A DNA stretch of 64,000 nucleotides, from assembly GCA_965248675.1 (NCBI GenBank), contig CBDFJZ010000008.1, forward strand, positions 1,116,001 to 1,180,000, in the 5' to 3' direction. Shown here in pieces: positions 47,085 to 54,997 of this stretch. Within the stretch, counting starts at the first letter, position 1. Each line of letters starts with the position of its first letter. The notes under the pieces are model-generated. The model searched no databases. It was not told where the DNA came from and saw only the letters and a program-made list of their open reading frames with translations. The stretch comes from UBA6627 sp965248675 (GTDB lineage: Bacteria > Chloroflexota > Dehalococcoidia > UBA2979). Made by a program: the position numbers and the translations under genes.

Positions 47085-48725
47085 CTAGCTCGAGACCAAG
47101 ACCAGAACGACGGTGCCTGCAGGCACGCCGTCCGAGAAGAGGTCGTTGAACGCCCGGTTGACGAAGCTCGGCCCGTCCACGACGAGCACGACGAACGTAC
47201 CGGAGTCGGTCACCGCCACCGAGGTGGCACCAGCGGTGCTGGCGTCAGCGTTGAGCTGGGCGACCGTCCCACCACCGTAGGTGGTGAGGGTCACACCCGG
47301 AGCCAGAGCACCGGCGAAGCCCTCGCCCATCGTCGGGGCGGGGACGACCGGCGTCGGGACCATGCCGCCAGGCAGCGTGATCGTGACGGTCGCCGCGGCC
47401 GAAGTGTCGCCACCGTTGGTAATGGTGTACGTGAACGTGTCAGTTCCCGTAGCACCGGCCAGCGGCGTGTAGACAGTCTGCGCGGTGCAGTTCGTCATTA
47501 CTTCGCCGAGCACCGCACCACTGACATTGGTGCAGATCAGGTCCGATATTGGCATGTCCAGCAGACCCGCAGTCGGCAGACTCGTTAACTTCAGCTCGGG
47601 GACAGCGCCCGAGGGGTCGCTGGCAGCATCAATGCGCGGGGAGCTGCTGTCAGTACCACTGAAGACGAGGATGATCGGGAGCGGCGCCGGCAGCGTGGCC
47701 GTGACCGTGCCCGAAACATCGTTCGCCACCGGGTTGTCGCTGATCACCGTGACGGTCACGGTCGCCTTCTTGGCGTCACCCGTACCAACGGTGTACTCGT
47801 ACTCGTATGTGAACGAGCCGGTGAAGCCGCTGTCCACGTCAATGTCGGTCATCGCGGTATCGACCGTGCGACCGAACTGGAAGACGTCACTCCCCACCGG
47901 CAGTACGTTGTTGCCGGTCAGGTCCGCGGAAAGGAGCGTCGAACCACTCCTGCCATTGTATGCGAATGCCTCGGTAAGCACGAACGCAGTCGCATCCGCA
48001 GCGACCGGCGCGATGGCCACGAGTCGGCCAGCCTTAACGAACACCGAGGGGTCGGCGACGTTGAACGAGCCGCCAGCGACGGAACTGTCGTACGGGACCA
48101 CCGTGATCGTCGAGTACTTGATCGGGTGAACCACCGAGCCGCTCAAGTGCGCCCCCACGCTCGTGGCGCCGATACCGCGCTCGCAGCCAGTAAGCGATTT
48201 GCTCGTGATGCCCGTGCACTTCACGATCTCGTCGTCGAAGTCGAGGCCGACGAAGTTGATCCCGGTCGGCGAGTCGACGATTTCCGACTCGACGACGTTG
48301 TCCAGCTGCTCCTCGTCGTCCTCCGCGACCGCGGCAAGGGCGGCGGTGTCAATAAAGAAGTAGCCACTGGACGGGAAGTTCGCCGTGGACTTGACCTTGA
48401 TCGTCGTCGCTTCCTTGGACGAGTCGACCGCGGCTGTGACCGTGGCTGTGACAGGCTTGATGTCGCCGACGCCCACCGACACCGAACCACCGCTCGCCGG
48501 TTGCGTCACAATCTCGAACGTGCCCTGGTTAGCCTTGTTCGGATCCAGCTTGCCATGGTTGTCGTCAATGGCCTTGAGCGTCCGCTTGGCGTCGTCGGCC
48601 GTCACGGTCTCCGAGCCATCGCCTACCGACGGAGCCGCGAAGGCGGCGGTCAGCAAGGCGAAGCCCATCACCAGAGCGGCAACGACGACTGCGCCGTAAG
48701 CCGTTAGTTTCTTAGTTGCAGTCAA
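47085..48725 (-). CDS. Secreted Ig/cadherin-like surface protein
   Basis: From TTG 48725 the product has 546 residues: signal peptide (about 8-33, cut near AFAAPS), a first region of about 300 residues, and then Ig/cadherin-like beta-sandwich repeats recognisable by ATVTVTVISDNPVANDVSG and GTDTFTYTITNGGDTSAAATV. A distinct C-terminal domain ends VVLVLVSS; no sorting motif is seen, so it is probably secreted or bound non-covalently. GAAGGA lies 9 bases upstream of TTG 48725. The frame is open to 48941 but that part is not protein-like. Confidence 0.75.
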   Translation of the reverse strand: MTATKKLTAYGAVVVAALVMGFALLTAAFAAPSVGDGSETVTADDAKRTLKAIDDNHGKLDPNKANQGTFEIVTQPASGGSVSVGVGDIKPVTATVTAAVDSSKEATTIKVKSTANFPSSGYFFIDTAALAAVAEDDEEQLDNVVESEIVDSPTGINFVGLDFDDEIVKCTGITSKSLTGCERGIGATSVGAHLSGSVVHPIKYSTITVVPYDSSVAGGSFNVADPSVFVKAGRLVAIAPVAADATAFVLTEAFAYNGRSGSTLLSADLTGNNVLPVGSDVFQFGRTVDTAMTDIDVDSGFTGSFTYEYEYTVGTGDAKKATVTVTVISDNPVANDVSGTVTATLPAPLPIILVFSGTDSSSPRIDAASDPSGAVPELKLTSLPTAGLLDMPISDLICTNVSGAVLGEVMTNCTAQTVYTPLAGATGTDTFTYTITNGGDTSAAATVTITLPGGMVPTPVVPAPTMGEGFAGALAPGVTLTTYGGGTVAQLNADASTAGATSVAVTDSGTFVVLVVDGPSFVNRAFNDLFSDGVPAGTVVLVLVSS

Positions 48726-48730
48726 AGCAA

Positions 48731-48746
48731 TCAATCCTTCGATTGA
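48731..48746 (-). promoter_or_regulatory. Hairpin holding the ribosome-binding site of the surface-protein gene
   Basis: TCAATC and GATTGA pair perfectly around a 4-base loop. On the coding strand the loop and right arm contain GAAGGA, the ribosome site for TTG 48725. Such a hairpin could limit translation. Confidence 0.5.
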
Positions 48747-48994
48747 ACAATCCGTGCGTAGTAGTGCAATCCCGGTGCGGCTGTCCCTGCGGGCCTCCCG
48801 TTCGCGGTGTCCGAGGCAAGCCGTGCATCGCGACGGGCGTTGTGCCGCCGCTCGAGCTGAACGCCACAAGGGCCGCCCGATGAATGGCTCTGTCGAACGT
48901 GTCCTGCTCCGCCCCGGATCCGACCGGCCGCGCACGCGCACAGCCCGGGCACGGAACCCGGCACATCAAAGGAAACGCGCCGGGTGGCGAAGTG

Positions 48995-49066
48995 GTTAAC
49001 ACTGTGTATGAGGAATGTGATGCGATCTACTCAGGGTTCCTCCCAATGATCCACAGTGCAGTTAAC
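48995..49066. promoter_or_regulatory. Spaced inverted repeat upstream of the ECF sigma gene
   Basis: GTTAACACTGTG (48995-49006) faces CACAGTGCAGTTAAC (49052-49066), matching as an inverted repeat apart from a 3-base insertion. The region is notably AT-richer than its surroundings. It may bind a dimeric regulator controlling the divergent surface-protein and sigma-factor genes. Confidence 0.4.
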
Positions 49067-49215
49067 CTAGGGAGCGCGGGGCGCGTTATGACTCTTGCGG
49101 GAGGAGCGCATCATCCTCTGCGCGCCGGGGGCTTATACTCTCCCCATCGGCCGACGCGCAGAGCAGCGCCGAGGCCGGGCGGGGATCGTCGAGCCGGCGC
49201 GCAGGGATTCCGCCT

Positions 49216-49872
49216 TTGGCTGATACACCCCATCCGCTGACCGTTGCCGATGAGCGCGAGGCAGTGCGGCGCTGCGCGCAGGGCGATCAGGGATCGACTG
49301 GTCTGCTCTACGACGCATACGTCGCCCGGTTGTACCGGTACTGCCTGGTACGCGTTGGCAACGAGACTGACGCCGAGGACCTTGCTGAAGAGATCTTCAT
49401 CAAGGCCCTGGGGGCGATCGACCGGTTTGAGTGGCGGGACCTGGGGTCGAGCGAGCGCAGTCCGTTCGGCGCCTGGCTGTTCCGCATCGCTCACAACCAT
49501 GTCGCGTCGCACCACCGGCGTGCCGCGGTACGCGGCCCGGCGTTCGAGCTCCCGGAATGGATCGCGGACGAGGACCGTGGGCCAGCCGAGCTGGCGGAGA
49601 CCCAGCTCACGATCGAGGAGGTCTTTGCGCTGGTGGAGGAACTGCCGGCCGCGCAGCGCGAGGTGATCCGCCTCCGCTTCGGCGCCGGACTCAATGTCGC
49701 GGAGACGGCGGAAGCGCTCGACAAGCGACAGAGCAACGTGAAGGTCCTCCAGCACAAGGGCGTGAAGCGGCTACGCGAACTCCTGGCCGCCCGGGAGGCG
49801 CCCGCGGGCGAGACGATCAGGGACGACGAGCCGGCCACGGCCGGATCGGACGGGAGCCGGCAGGCGCGATGA
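49216..49872 (+). CDS. ECF-type RNA polymerase sigma factor
   Basis: The 218-residue product has sigma region 2 (LYDAYVARLYRYCLVRVGNETDAEDLAEEIFI, about 31-63) and region 4 (EVFALVEELPAAQREVIRLRF, then an HTH around 155-185 with NVAETAEAL). Start TTG 49216 is the first in frame. The stop overlaps the next gene, an apparent anti-sigma factor, by 4 bases. A possible -10 box TATACT lies at 49134-49139, but no -35 is clear. It probably directs envelope-stress or surface genes, including its neighbours. Confidence 0.9.
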   Translation: MADTPHPLTVADEREAVRRCAQGDQGSTGLLYDAYVARLYRYCLVRVGNETDAEDLAEEIFIKALGAIDRFEWRDLGSSERSPFGAWLFRIAHNHVASHHRRAAVRGPAFELPEWIADEDRGPAELAETQLTIEEVFALVEELPAAQREVIRLRFGAGLNVAETAEALDKRQSNVKVLQHKGVKRLRELLAAREAPAGETIRDDEPATAGSDGSRQAR

Positions 49873-50876
49873 GCCAAGACCAGCTCAGCAGCGGCTCTTC
49901 CGAGGAGCGGACGCCGAAGCGGCCGTCCGAGCGCCCGGACGCGCCCGGCCTCGAGCCCGATCAGATTGAGGCGGCGCGGCTCGCCGACGTGCTGGCGGCG
50001 GTCGAGCGTCGCGGCGCTGCGGATCTCGATCCCAACGCGGACCCGGCACTCGCGGTGCTCGAGCGGACGGCGGGCGTCGTGCGTTCCTCGCTGGAGGCGA
50101 GCAGCGCCCACGCCTCCTTCCGCAGCTTCCACGAGCGCTCCCGCGCCCGCGTGATGCGGGCGACGCCGCAGCCACGACAGCCGGTCGTCGACGCGCCGCG
50201 CGAGTCACTGCTGCAGCGCTGGAACGGTCTCTTCACCTCGATCGCGTCGGCCGCCGCCGCGTCGGTGGCGACGCTGATCGTGACCGTGATCGCGCTCGGT
50301 GGAGGATCGTCGACACCGGCCCCGGCCGTGCAGTCGCCGGCGCCAGCACCGGAGCCAGCGGTCGCCGCGGTTGAGCCAGCGTCCTCTGACGAGCAAGTTG
50401 AGCCAGCGTCCTCTGACGAGCAACCAGAGCGGGTGAACCTGACCGCGCTGTCGATCATCGAGCAGGTGTCGATATACGTCGAGTTGCTCGAGCGACTCGA
50501 CGCGCTGAGTGACGATGGCCTCCCGGCCGGGGAGCACCTGCTGCGTGACCTCGCTGAGACCGGCGCGAGCGTGGCTCGCACGATTGAGGAACAGCCGGAG
50601 GTGGTCAGCGGCGCCGACGCCTGGGTCGCCTACCAAACCGCCTTCAAGGGGCAGCAGCTCCTGGAAGACGCGACGGTCGCGTCCGAGCAGGATGAGCAGG
50701 TCCTCGACACCGCTCAAGTCGCCGCTGCGGGCGCCTTCGTGACCGCAGCTCACTTCCTGATGGAGGATCCGCAGCGCGCGCCGTCCGCCGATGACGCCGC
50801 GCGGGCGCTGCGCGCGGCTACCAACCCCGGTCCAACCCCGGCAGGCTTCGATCCCGACGGCGAGGCCGCACCCTAG
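49869..50876 (+). CDS. Probable membrane-spanning anti-sigma factor
   Basis: The 335-residue product starts at ATG 49869, overlapping the ECF sigma stop. A cytoplasmic N-terminal region (1-115) with LADVLAAVERR is followed by a single membrane helix (about 121-141), a Pro/Ala linker with the perfect VEPASSDEQ repeat, and an outside helical domain (about 195-315). That order is typical of anti-sigma factors whose outer domain senses signals. No zinc-binding motif is present at the N-terminus, so it is not a ZAS-type protein. The assignment rests on gene order and topology. Confidence 0.75.
   Translation: MSQDQLSSGSSEERTPKRPSERPDAPGLEPDQIEAARLADVLAAVERRGAADLDPNADPALAVLERTAGVVRSSLEASSAHASFRSFHERSRARVMRATPQPRQPVVDAPRESLLQRWNGLFTSIASAAAASVATLIVTVIALGGGSSTPAPAVQSPAPAPEPAVAAVEPASSDEQVEPASSDEQPERVNLTALSIIEQVSIYVELLERLDALSDDGLPAGEHLLRDLAETGASVARTIEEQPEVVSGADAWVAYQTAFKGQQLLEDATVASEQDEQVLDTAQVAAAGAFVTAAHFLMEDPQRAPSADDAARALRAATNPGPTPAGFDPDGEAAP
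50370..50423 (+). repeat. Perfect 27-bp tandem duplication inside the anti-sigma gene
   Basis: Bases 50370-50396 and 50397-50423 are identical. The repeat is in frame and adds nine residues (VEPASSDEQ) to the linker outside the membrane helix. Confidence 0.9.
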
Positions 50877-50908
50877 CCCCCGATCGACACACGGCCCGCT
50901 CAGTCTGG

Positions 50909-52516
50909 TCAGTTGGCTGCGGGGAACAGGCCAATCACCAGATCGCCGTCGTCGAGCCGCTCAAGGTCCTGGACGAAGTCCGGCGCACCGCGGATGAACG
51001 TGTTCCAGCGCTGCGCCTCCACGTCGAGACGGAAGTACGCGTCGGCCTCGAGGAGCCCGGTCAGCAGGTGCGAGAAGCGCAGCGGGTAGCCGTCGGGGCC
51101 GCGGTACCGGAGCAAGGCGCTGCCGCCGGTCGTTGGGATCTCGCCGACGAACTCCGCCTCGTCGCCGCCAACCGGCAGCAGCTCGCCGAGGCCGACCAGG
51201 GAGCCGAGGCTCGCGGCACGCGTGGTGCTGGCGGCGATCACCTCGCCGCGCGCGCGAAGCTCGGCGATGAGCTCGTTCGCGCTGAGCGTTGGGAATGCCT
51301 CGCTGAGGAGCGCGAGCATGCCGGCGGCGTGCGGGGCGGCCGCTGACGTACCGGAAAAGGTTTCGCCAGCGGAGTTGACCAGACCCGTGGGCGACAGCAG
51401 ATCGGGTTTCGAACGGCCGTCAGCAGTCGGGCCGCGCGAGGAGAAGGCGGCCTCGGTCAAGCTGTCGTTGAGCAGGGCACCGACGGACAGCACGCCCGAG
51501 TGATCGGCGGGCTGGGAGAGCGACCGCGCGGCCACGGGGAGGTCGAGCACGTCCCCGCGGTCCGGGATGCCGAGCACCAGGAGACTGAGCATCCTCGGGG
51601 CGTCCGAGCGCGCCTCGACGACGCGAGCGGAGTAGGTCCCGGCCTGGGTGGCCAGCAGCTCGACGCTCTCGACGGGGTCGCCGCTGCAGCTCTGGATGTC
51701 GCGCGACGCGGCGACCAGAGCGCCGTCGGGACCGAACAACTCGAGGTCGTAATCGTCGCAGGCCGCACCCCACGTGCCTTCCCAGCGTAACGAGGCGATG
51801 ACAAGATCACCGGCAAGAAAGGCCCGACCGTTCAGTTGCTCGTCCGGCACGAACTCGTGGATCGAGTTGCCGTCCGTGTCGGCAAATACGCCGCTCCAGT
51901 GCTGCTCCGCCCAGTTGCCGGAGGCCACCGACCACGCGATGCCCGCGTCGACCGCTCGGCTGACGATCGCGTTGATCACCCCGGTTCCATCTCCCGGTCC
52001 GGAGTGAATGAAGCCAAGCGAGAACGAGACGACGTCCACATCCTCCGCGATCAGAAAGTCGACGGCAGCGGAGAGCTCGGCTTCCGTGCTGAAGTTCACG
52101 AGGTAGAGCGCAGCGTTCGGTGCGACATCGTGGACGATCTCGGCCGCCCGTAGGCCGTGGTCGGTGCCCGCGTTCACATCGCTGTCCAGACGGAACGACC
52201 GGGCGACGACCTCGTCGGGCAGGCTTGATCCGAGCGCGTCGAGGTAGCCCGCGAAGCCGGAGTCGACAATGGCGACCGATCGCTGATAGCCGGTGAACCC
52301 GGCAGCCTGCCACACATCCGCGCGAATCGGTTCGAGCGCTGCGTCGACGGCGAGCGGAACAAACAGCGGCGCTCGATCGAGTTCGACGGCGCTCTGGCGC
52401 TCGAGTACGACCGCCGATGGAGCGGGTGGCGCGACCGCCACTGAGCGAACTTCGCTGCCGACGGTGGCGAGCGCCAATACGGCGAGGTAGACCCCGAAAC
52501 CGAGGAGTCGGCGCAT
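50909..52516 (-). CDS. Secreted subtilisin-like serine peptidase (S8)
   Basis: The 535-residue product has a signal (1-21) and an S8 catalytic domain with all active residues: Asp85 (AIVDSGF), His120 (GTDHGLRAA), oxyanion Asn201 (ASGNW) and Ser391 (SGTSAAAPHA). The gap between His and Ser holds a large inserted beta domain (about 205-320). The unusually short prodomain (about residues 22-75) may not be a full inhibitor propeptide. It converges with the ECF sigma/anti-sigma pair, so regulated cleavage of surface proteins or of the anti-sigma factor is possible. Confidence 0.9.
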   Translation of the reverse strand: MRRLLGFGVYLAVLALATVGSEVRSVAVAPPAPSAVVLERQSAVELDRAPLFVPLAVDAALEPIRADVWQAAGFTGYQRSVAIVDSGFAGYLDALGSSLPDEVVARSFRLDSDVNAGTDHGLRAAEIVHDVAPNAALYLVNFSTEAELSAAVDFLIAEDVDVVSFSLGFIHSGPGDGTGVINAIVSRAVDAGIAWSVASGNWAEQHWSGVFADTDGNSIHEFVPDEQLNGRAFLAGDLVIASLRWEGTWGAACDDYDLELFGPDGALVAASRDIQSCSGDPVESVELLATQAGTYSARVVEARSDAPRMLSLLVLGIPDRGDVLDLPVAARSLSQPADHSGVLSVGALLNDSLTEAAFSSRGPTADGRSKPDLLSPTGLVNSAGETFSGTSAAAPHAAGMLALLSEAFPTLSANELIAELRARGEVIAASTTRAASLGSLVGLGELLPVGGDEAEFVGEIPTTGGSALLRYRGPDGYPLRFSHLLTGLLEADAYFRLDVEAQRWNTFIRGAPDFVQDLERLDDGDLVIGLFPAAN

Positions 52517-52604
52517 CGATGCCCCCGCTGAACGAGCCGCCGGTGCTGGACCGCCGGTGCGGGACCGCCGGTGCTGGGCCGCCAGTGGTGGGCGCGGCCG
52601 ATGG

Positions 52605-54113
52605 CTAGCTGGTGCGACCTGCTCGCTCCGCCCGGGAGTGTAACCGGGCGAGTCGATGATCGATGGCCTCGAGGAGGCGTGCCGCGCGCATCGGGTCGTC
52701 GCGTCGGAGCCAGGCGTTGGCGTGTGCGGCAGCCTGTTCGGCGTGGACGATGGCCTGCGCGAAGTCGTGACGCTCGTGCTCGTAGTACATCGCGAGCTGG
52801 ATCAGGGGTTCAAGCGGTGCGCGGGCCGGGATGCTCAGCGCCGCGTGCCAGAGCGGCACGGCGCGGTCGCGGGCGCCGTTGCGCTTGTGCAACGCGGCGA
52901 GGCGCAGCAGCGCTTCCTCGCGAATCGCGCGGGCATCGACCTGATCGATGATCTGACGCGCCCGCGGTTCGTAGACGGTGGCACCGGCTTGCGCCAGGGG
53001 GGCGGCCGGACGAGGTGGCCGAGGTGGAGAGCCGGTGACGCGGTTCGCACCGGAGTCGGTGGTCGCCGGGGCGGCCGCCGCGCTCGGGAGTGGCTCCGTC
53101 GCCCGCGTAAGATGCGGCGTCGCGCGCTCATCGAGTCCTCGGGCGGCGAGCAGGCGGCCGAGACCGAGCGCGTCCCGCGGGGCGGGAGCGCGCGCGCTAT
53201 CGAGGTACGCGGCGTGCCAGGCGAGCAGTCCGACCATGCCGATGACGTCGAGCTCGTTGTGCTCGACGATCGGGTTGAGCATCCGGTGGTCGCCGCTGCG
53301 GAGGAAGCGGAAGTACCAGCGGGGGACATCGGCACCGGGGATGTCCTCCGACGGTCGGGTCATGCCGAGCACGTGCTGCTCGAGCGTACCGAGCTTGCAG
53401 TTGGGGAGCAGCCCCCGGTAGGCAGTGCGCGCCGGGCGGAGCAGATCGAGCTGCCGGAGGCCCCCGAAGCCGGCGCGGCGGCGGTGCATGGTCGCGCGCT
53501 CGTCGAGCAGCGGCGCGTCGAAGGTGCGGCCGTTGTAGGTGACGAGGACGGGGTCGTCGCGGAAGCGCGCATCCTCGATCAGCGCGTCGAGCACACCAGC
53601 CTCCTCGGGCGGGGACTCGGCGAGGTACTGGGCGAGCACGAGCGAGGTGGGCGCGCCAGCGTCGTCGACCTCGAAGCGGGCGGCGGCGACGAGGAAGGCG
53701 ATCGCGCCGGCGCCACCGAGGCCGGTCGTTTCGATGTCGAGGAAGTAGAGGTCGCTGAGCGTGGCGTCCTCGAGGCTCTCTTCGGGCGCGAGGAGCGTGA
53801 GGGTGTCTGTGGAGAGTTGGAGGATGTCGCCGAGGGACTGATGGCCGGCTTCGTGGGTGAGCGAGTACGTGACCTCGCGGAAGGTGAAGGGGCCGCTGTC
53901 GGTCTCGCGGCGCTCCGCGGTGGCGAGCAGGTCGCGGTAGTCCTCGGGGGATTCGACGGGGGGTTGGTCGTCGGCCGGTGGCTTCGCTAGAAGCGGAGAG
54001 CGGGCCTCGATGGTGGCGATGAGGCGGCGGAGGCGGGCGCGTGTGGCTGCGACGTTTTCGCCGCGCGGGCGGCGAGACGCGGGAGGGGCGGGAGGTCGGG
54101 CGAGGGTTGTCAT
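52605..54113 (-). CDS. mrfB: MrfB-like DNA repair exonuclease (YprB family)
   Basis: The 502-residue product has an N-terminal tail, an RNase H-like exonuclease domain with FLDIETTGL (Asp126, Glu128), TYNGRTFDAPLL and HNELDVIGM carrying the remaining acidic metal ligands, and a C-terminal TPR-like half (about 395-490). This is the YprB/MrfB architecture. In Bacillus subtilis MrfA helicase and MrfB exonuclease remove mitomycin C lesions outside the UvrABC route. An mrfA homologue lies on the same strand at 54998-57370, with a DinB-fold gene between. Confidence 0.85.
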   Translation of the reverse strand: MTTLARPPAPPASRRPRGENVAATRARLRRLIATIEARSPLLAKPPADDQPPVESPEDYRDLLATAERRETDSGPFTFREVTYSLTHEAGHQSLGDILQLSTDTLTLLAPEESLEDATLSDLYFLDIETTGLGGAGAIAFLVAAARFEVDDAGAPTSLVLAQYLAESPPEEAGVLDALIEDARFRDDPVLVTYNGRTFDAPLLDERATMHRRRAGFGGLRQLDLLRPARTAYRGLLPNCKLGTLEQHVLGMTRPSEDIPGADVPRWYFRFLRSGDHRMLNPIVEHNELDVIGMVGLLAWHAAYLDSARAPAPRDALGLGRLLAARGLDERATPHLTRATEPLPSAAAAPATTDSGANRVTGSPPRPPRPAAPLAQAGATVYEPRARQIIDQVDARAIREEALLRLAALHKRNGARDRAVPLWHAALSIPARAPLEPLIQLAMYYEHERHDFAQAIVHAEQAAAHANAWLRRDDPMRAARLLEAIDHRLARLHSRAERAGRTS

Positions 54114-54498
54114 GGGCGAACTGGCTCGATAGGACAGGGCGCGCTTCGGTACGAGCGGGTGTCCGCGTTGGGCGGCTGGCGGTGTGCATCGCGCCGGCTT
54201 TCGGGGTCGCCTCCTAGATCAGGGTGGCTCCGCCCCCCTGCGACCCCCCGGCCGGGGGCTCTTTCTTGTCGATCGCGCTCCGGGCGAGGGCAGCCCCCCA
54301 GCACCCCCTCGCAAGCCGTAGGGGTTCCTCGGAAACAACGAGAGTTCAGTGGCGGCGGGAGGCGCCTCGATCGAAGCTTCGCGATGGTGCACGGCATAGT
54401 CGCTGCGTACCGGGGGATGCGCCCCGGGCGCGTACCACTCGTCTCTTGCAGGAGGGCAGTGGGGGAGCCGACGGGAGACTCAGAGCGGGGCGCGCGAG
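54114..54498. other. Gap between mrfB and the DinB-fold gene
   Basis: No gene is supported in these 385 bases. It is very GC-rich and contains the hairpin at 54244-54267. Its length is unexpected inside what otherwise looks like a three-gene repair unit. Confidence 0.5.
54244..54267 (+). terminator. Terminator-like hairpin with T-rich tail
   Basis: CCCCC and GGGGG pair around GGCC, followed by CTCTTTCTT on the plus strand. No plus-strand gene ends nearby, so it may belong to an unseen antisense or small transcript, or be chance. Confidence 0.35.
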
Positions 54499-54987
54499 TC
54501 ATAGGAGGTCCAGGTCGCCCGGCGAGTAGCCTAGCGCCGTGAGCATGAGCGCGGTGTCGCTGCGGTGCTGGGTGCCGTGATTGACCACGTGGAGCATCGA
54601 TTCCCAGAGCGGGCGTTCGATCTCGCGCTCGTCGGTGGTGCGGGTGAGGATGCGTTCGAGGTCGGCGTCGCTGGCGCGGGTTGCGACGAACGCGGCCGTA
54701 TCGCCGGCCAGCGTGTGCCAGAAGGCGCGGACCGCCTCGAAGTTGGGGTAGTCCTCGGGGGCGAAGGGGCGCGCCCACGAATCGGCGCCGCTGAGCGTGC
54801 CGTTCCACCAGTCGAGGTGGACGCGCTGAGCGGCGCAGCGATGGACGATGGTGTCGCGCAGCGGCGGCTGCCCGGGGACGACCGCCGCGTTGAACTGATC
54901 CGGCGTCAGCCCGGCGTAGGTCGAGAAGATCTGCTCCGTGGCCCAGGTGTTGTACGCATAGAAGCGTTGGATCGCCGGCAGCAGCAT
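54499..54987 (-). CDS. DinB/YfiT-fold protein
   Basis: The 162-residue product is a four-helix bundle of the DinB type: FYAYNTWATEQIFSTY at the start, a histidine in DTIVHRCAAQRVHLDWW and the second metal motif HVVNHGTQHRSD near 135-146. The three histidines expected for metal binding are present. Despite the name, DinB-fold proteins are mostly metal-dependent transferases for small thiols and hydrolases; the founding member is DNA-damage induced. It lies 10 bases after mrfA and is probably co-transcribed with it. Confidence 0.85.
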   Translation of the reverse strand: MLLPAIQRFYAYNTWATEQIFSTYAGLTPDQFNAAVVPGQPPLRDTIVHRCAAQRVHLDWWNGTLSGADSWARPFAPEDYPNFEAVRAFWHTLAGDTAAFVATRASDADLERILTRTTDEREIERPLWESMLHVVNHGTQHRSDTALMLTALGYSPGDLDLL

Positions 54988-54997
54988 CTGGCGCCTC

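Noticed and set aside
54244..54267. Terminator of the DinB-fold gene
   Set aside because: The T-rich tail is on the wrong strand for that gene, so the hairpin cannot serve it as a classical intrinsic terminator; it is listed only as a low-confidence plus-strand feature.
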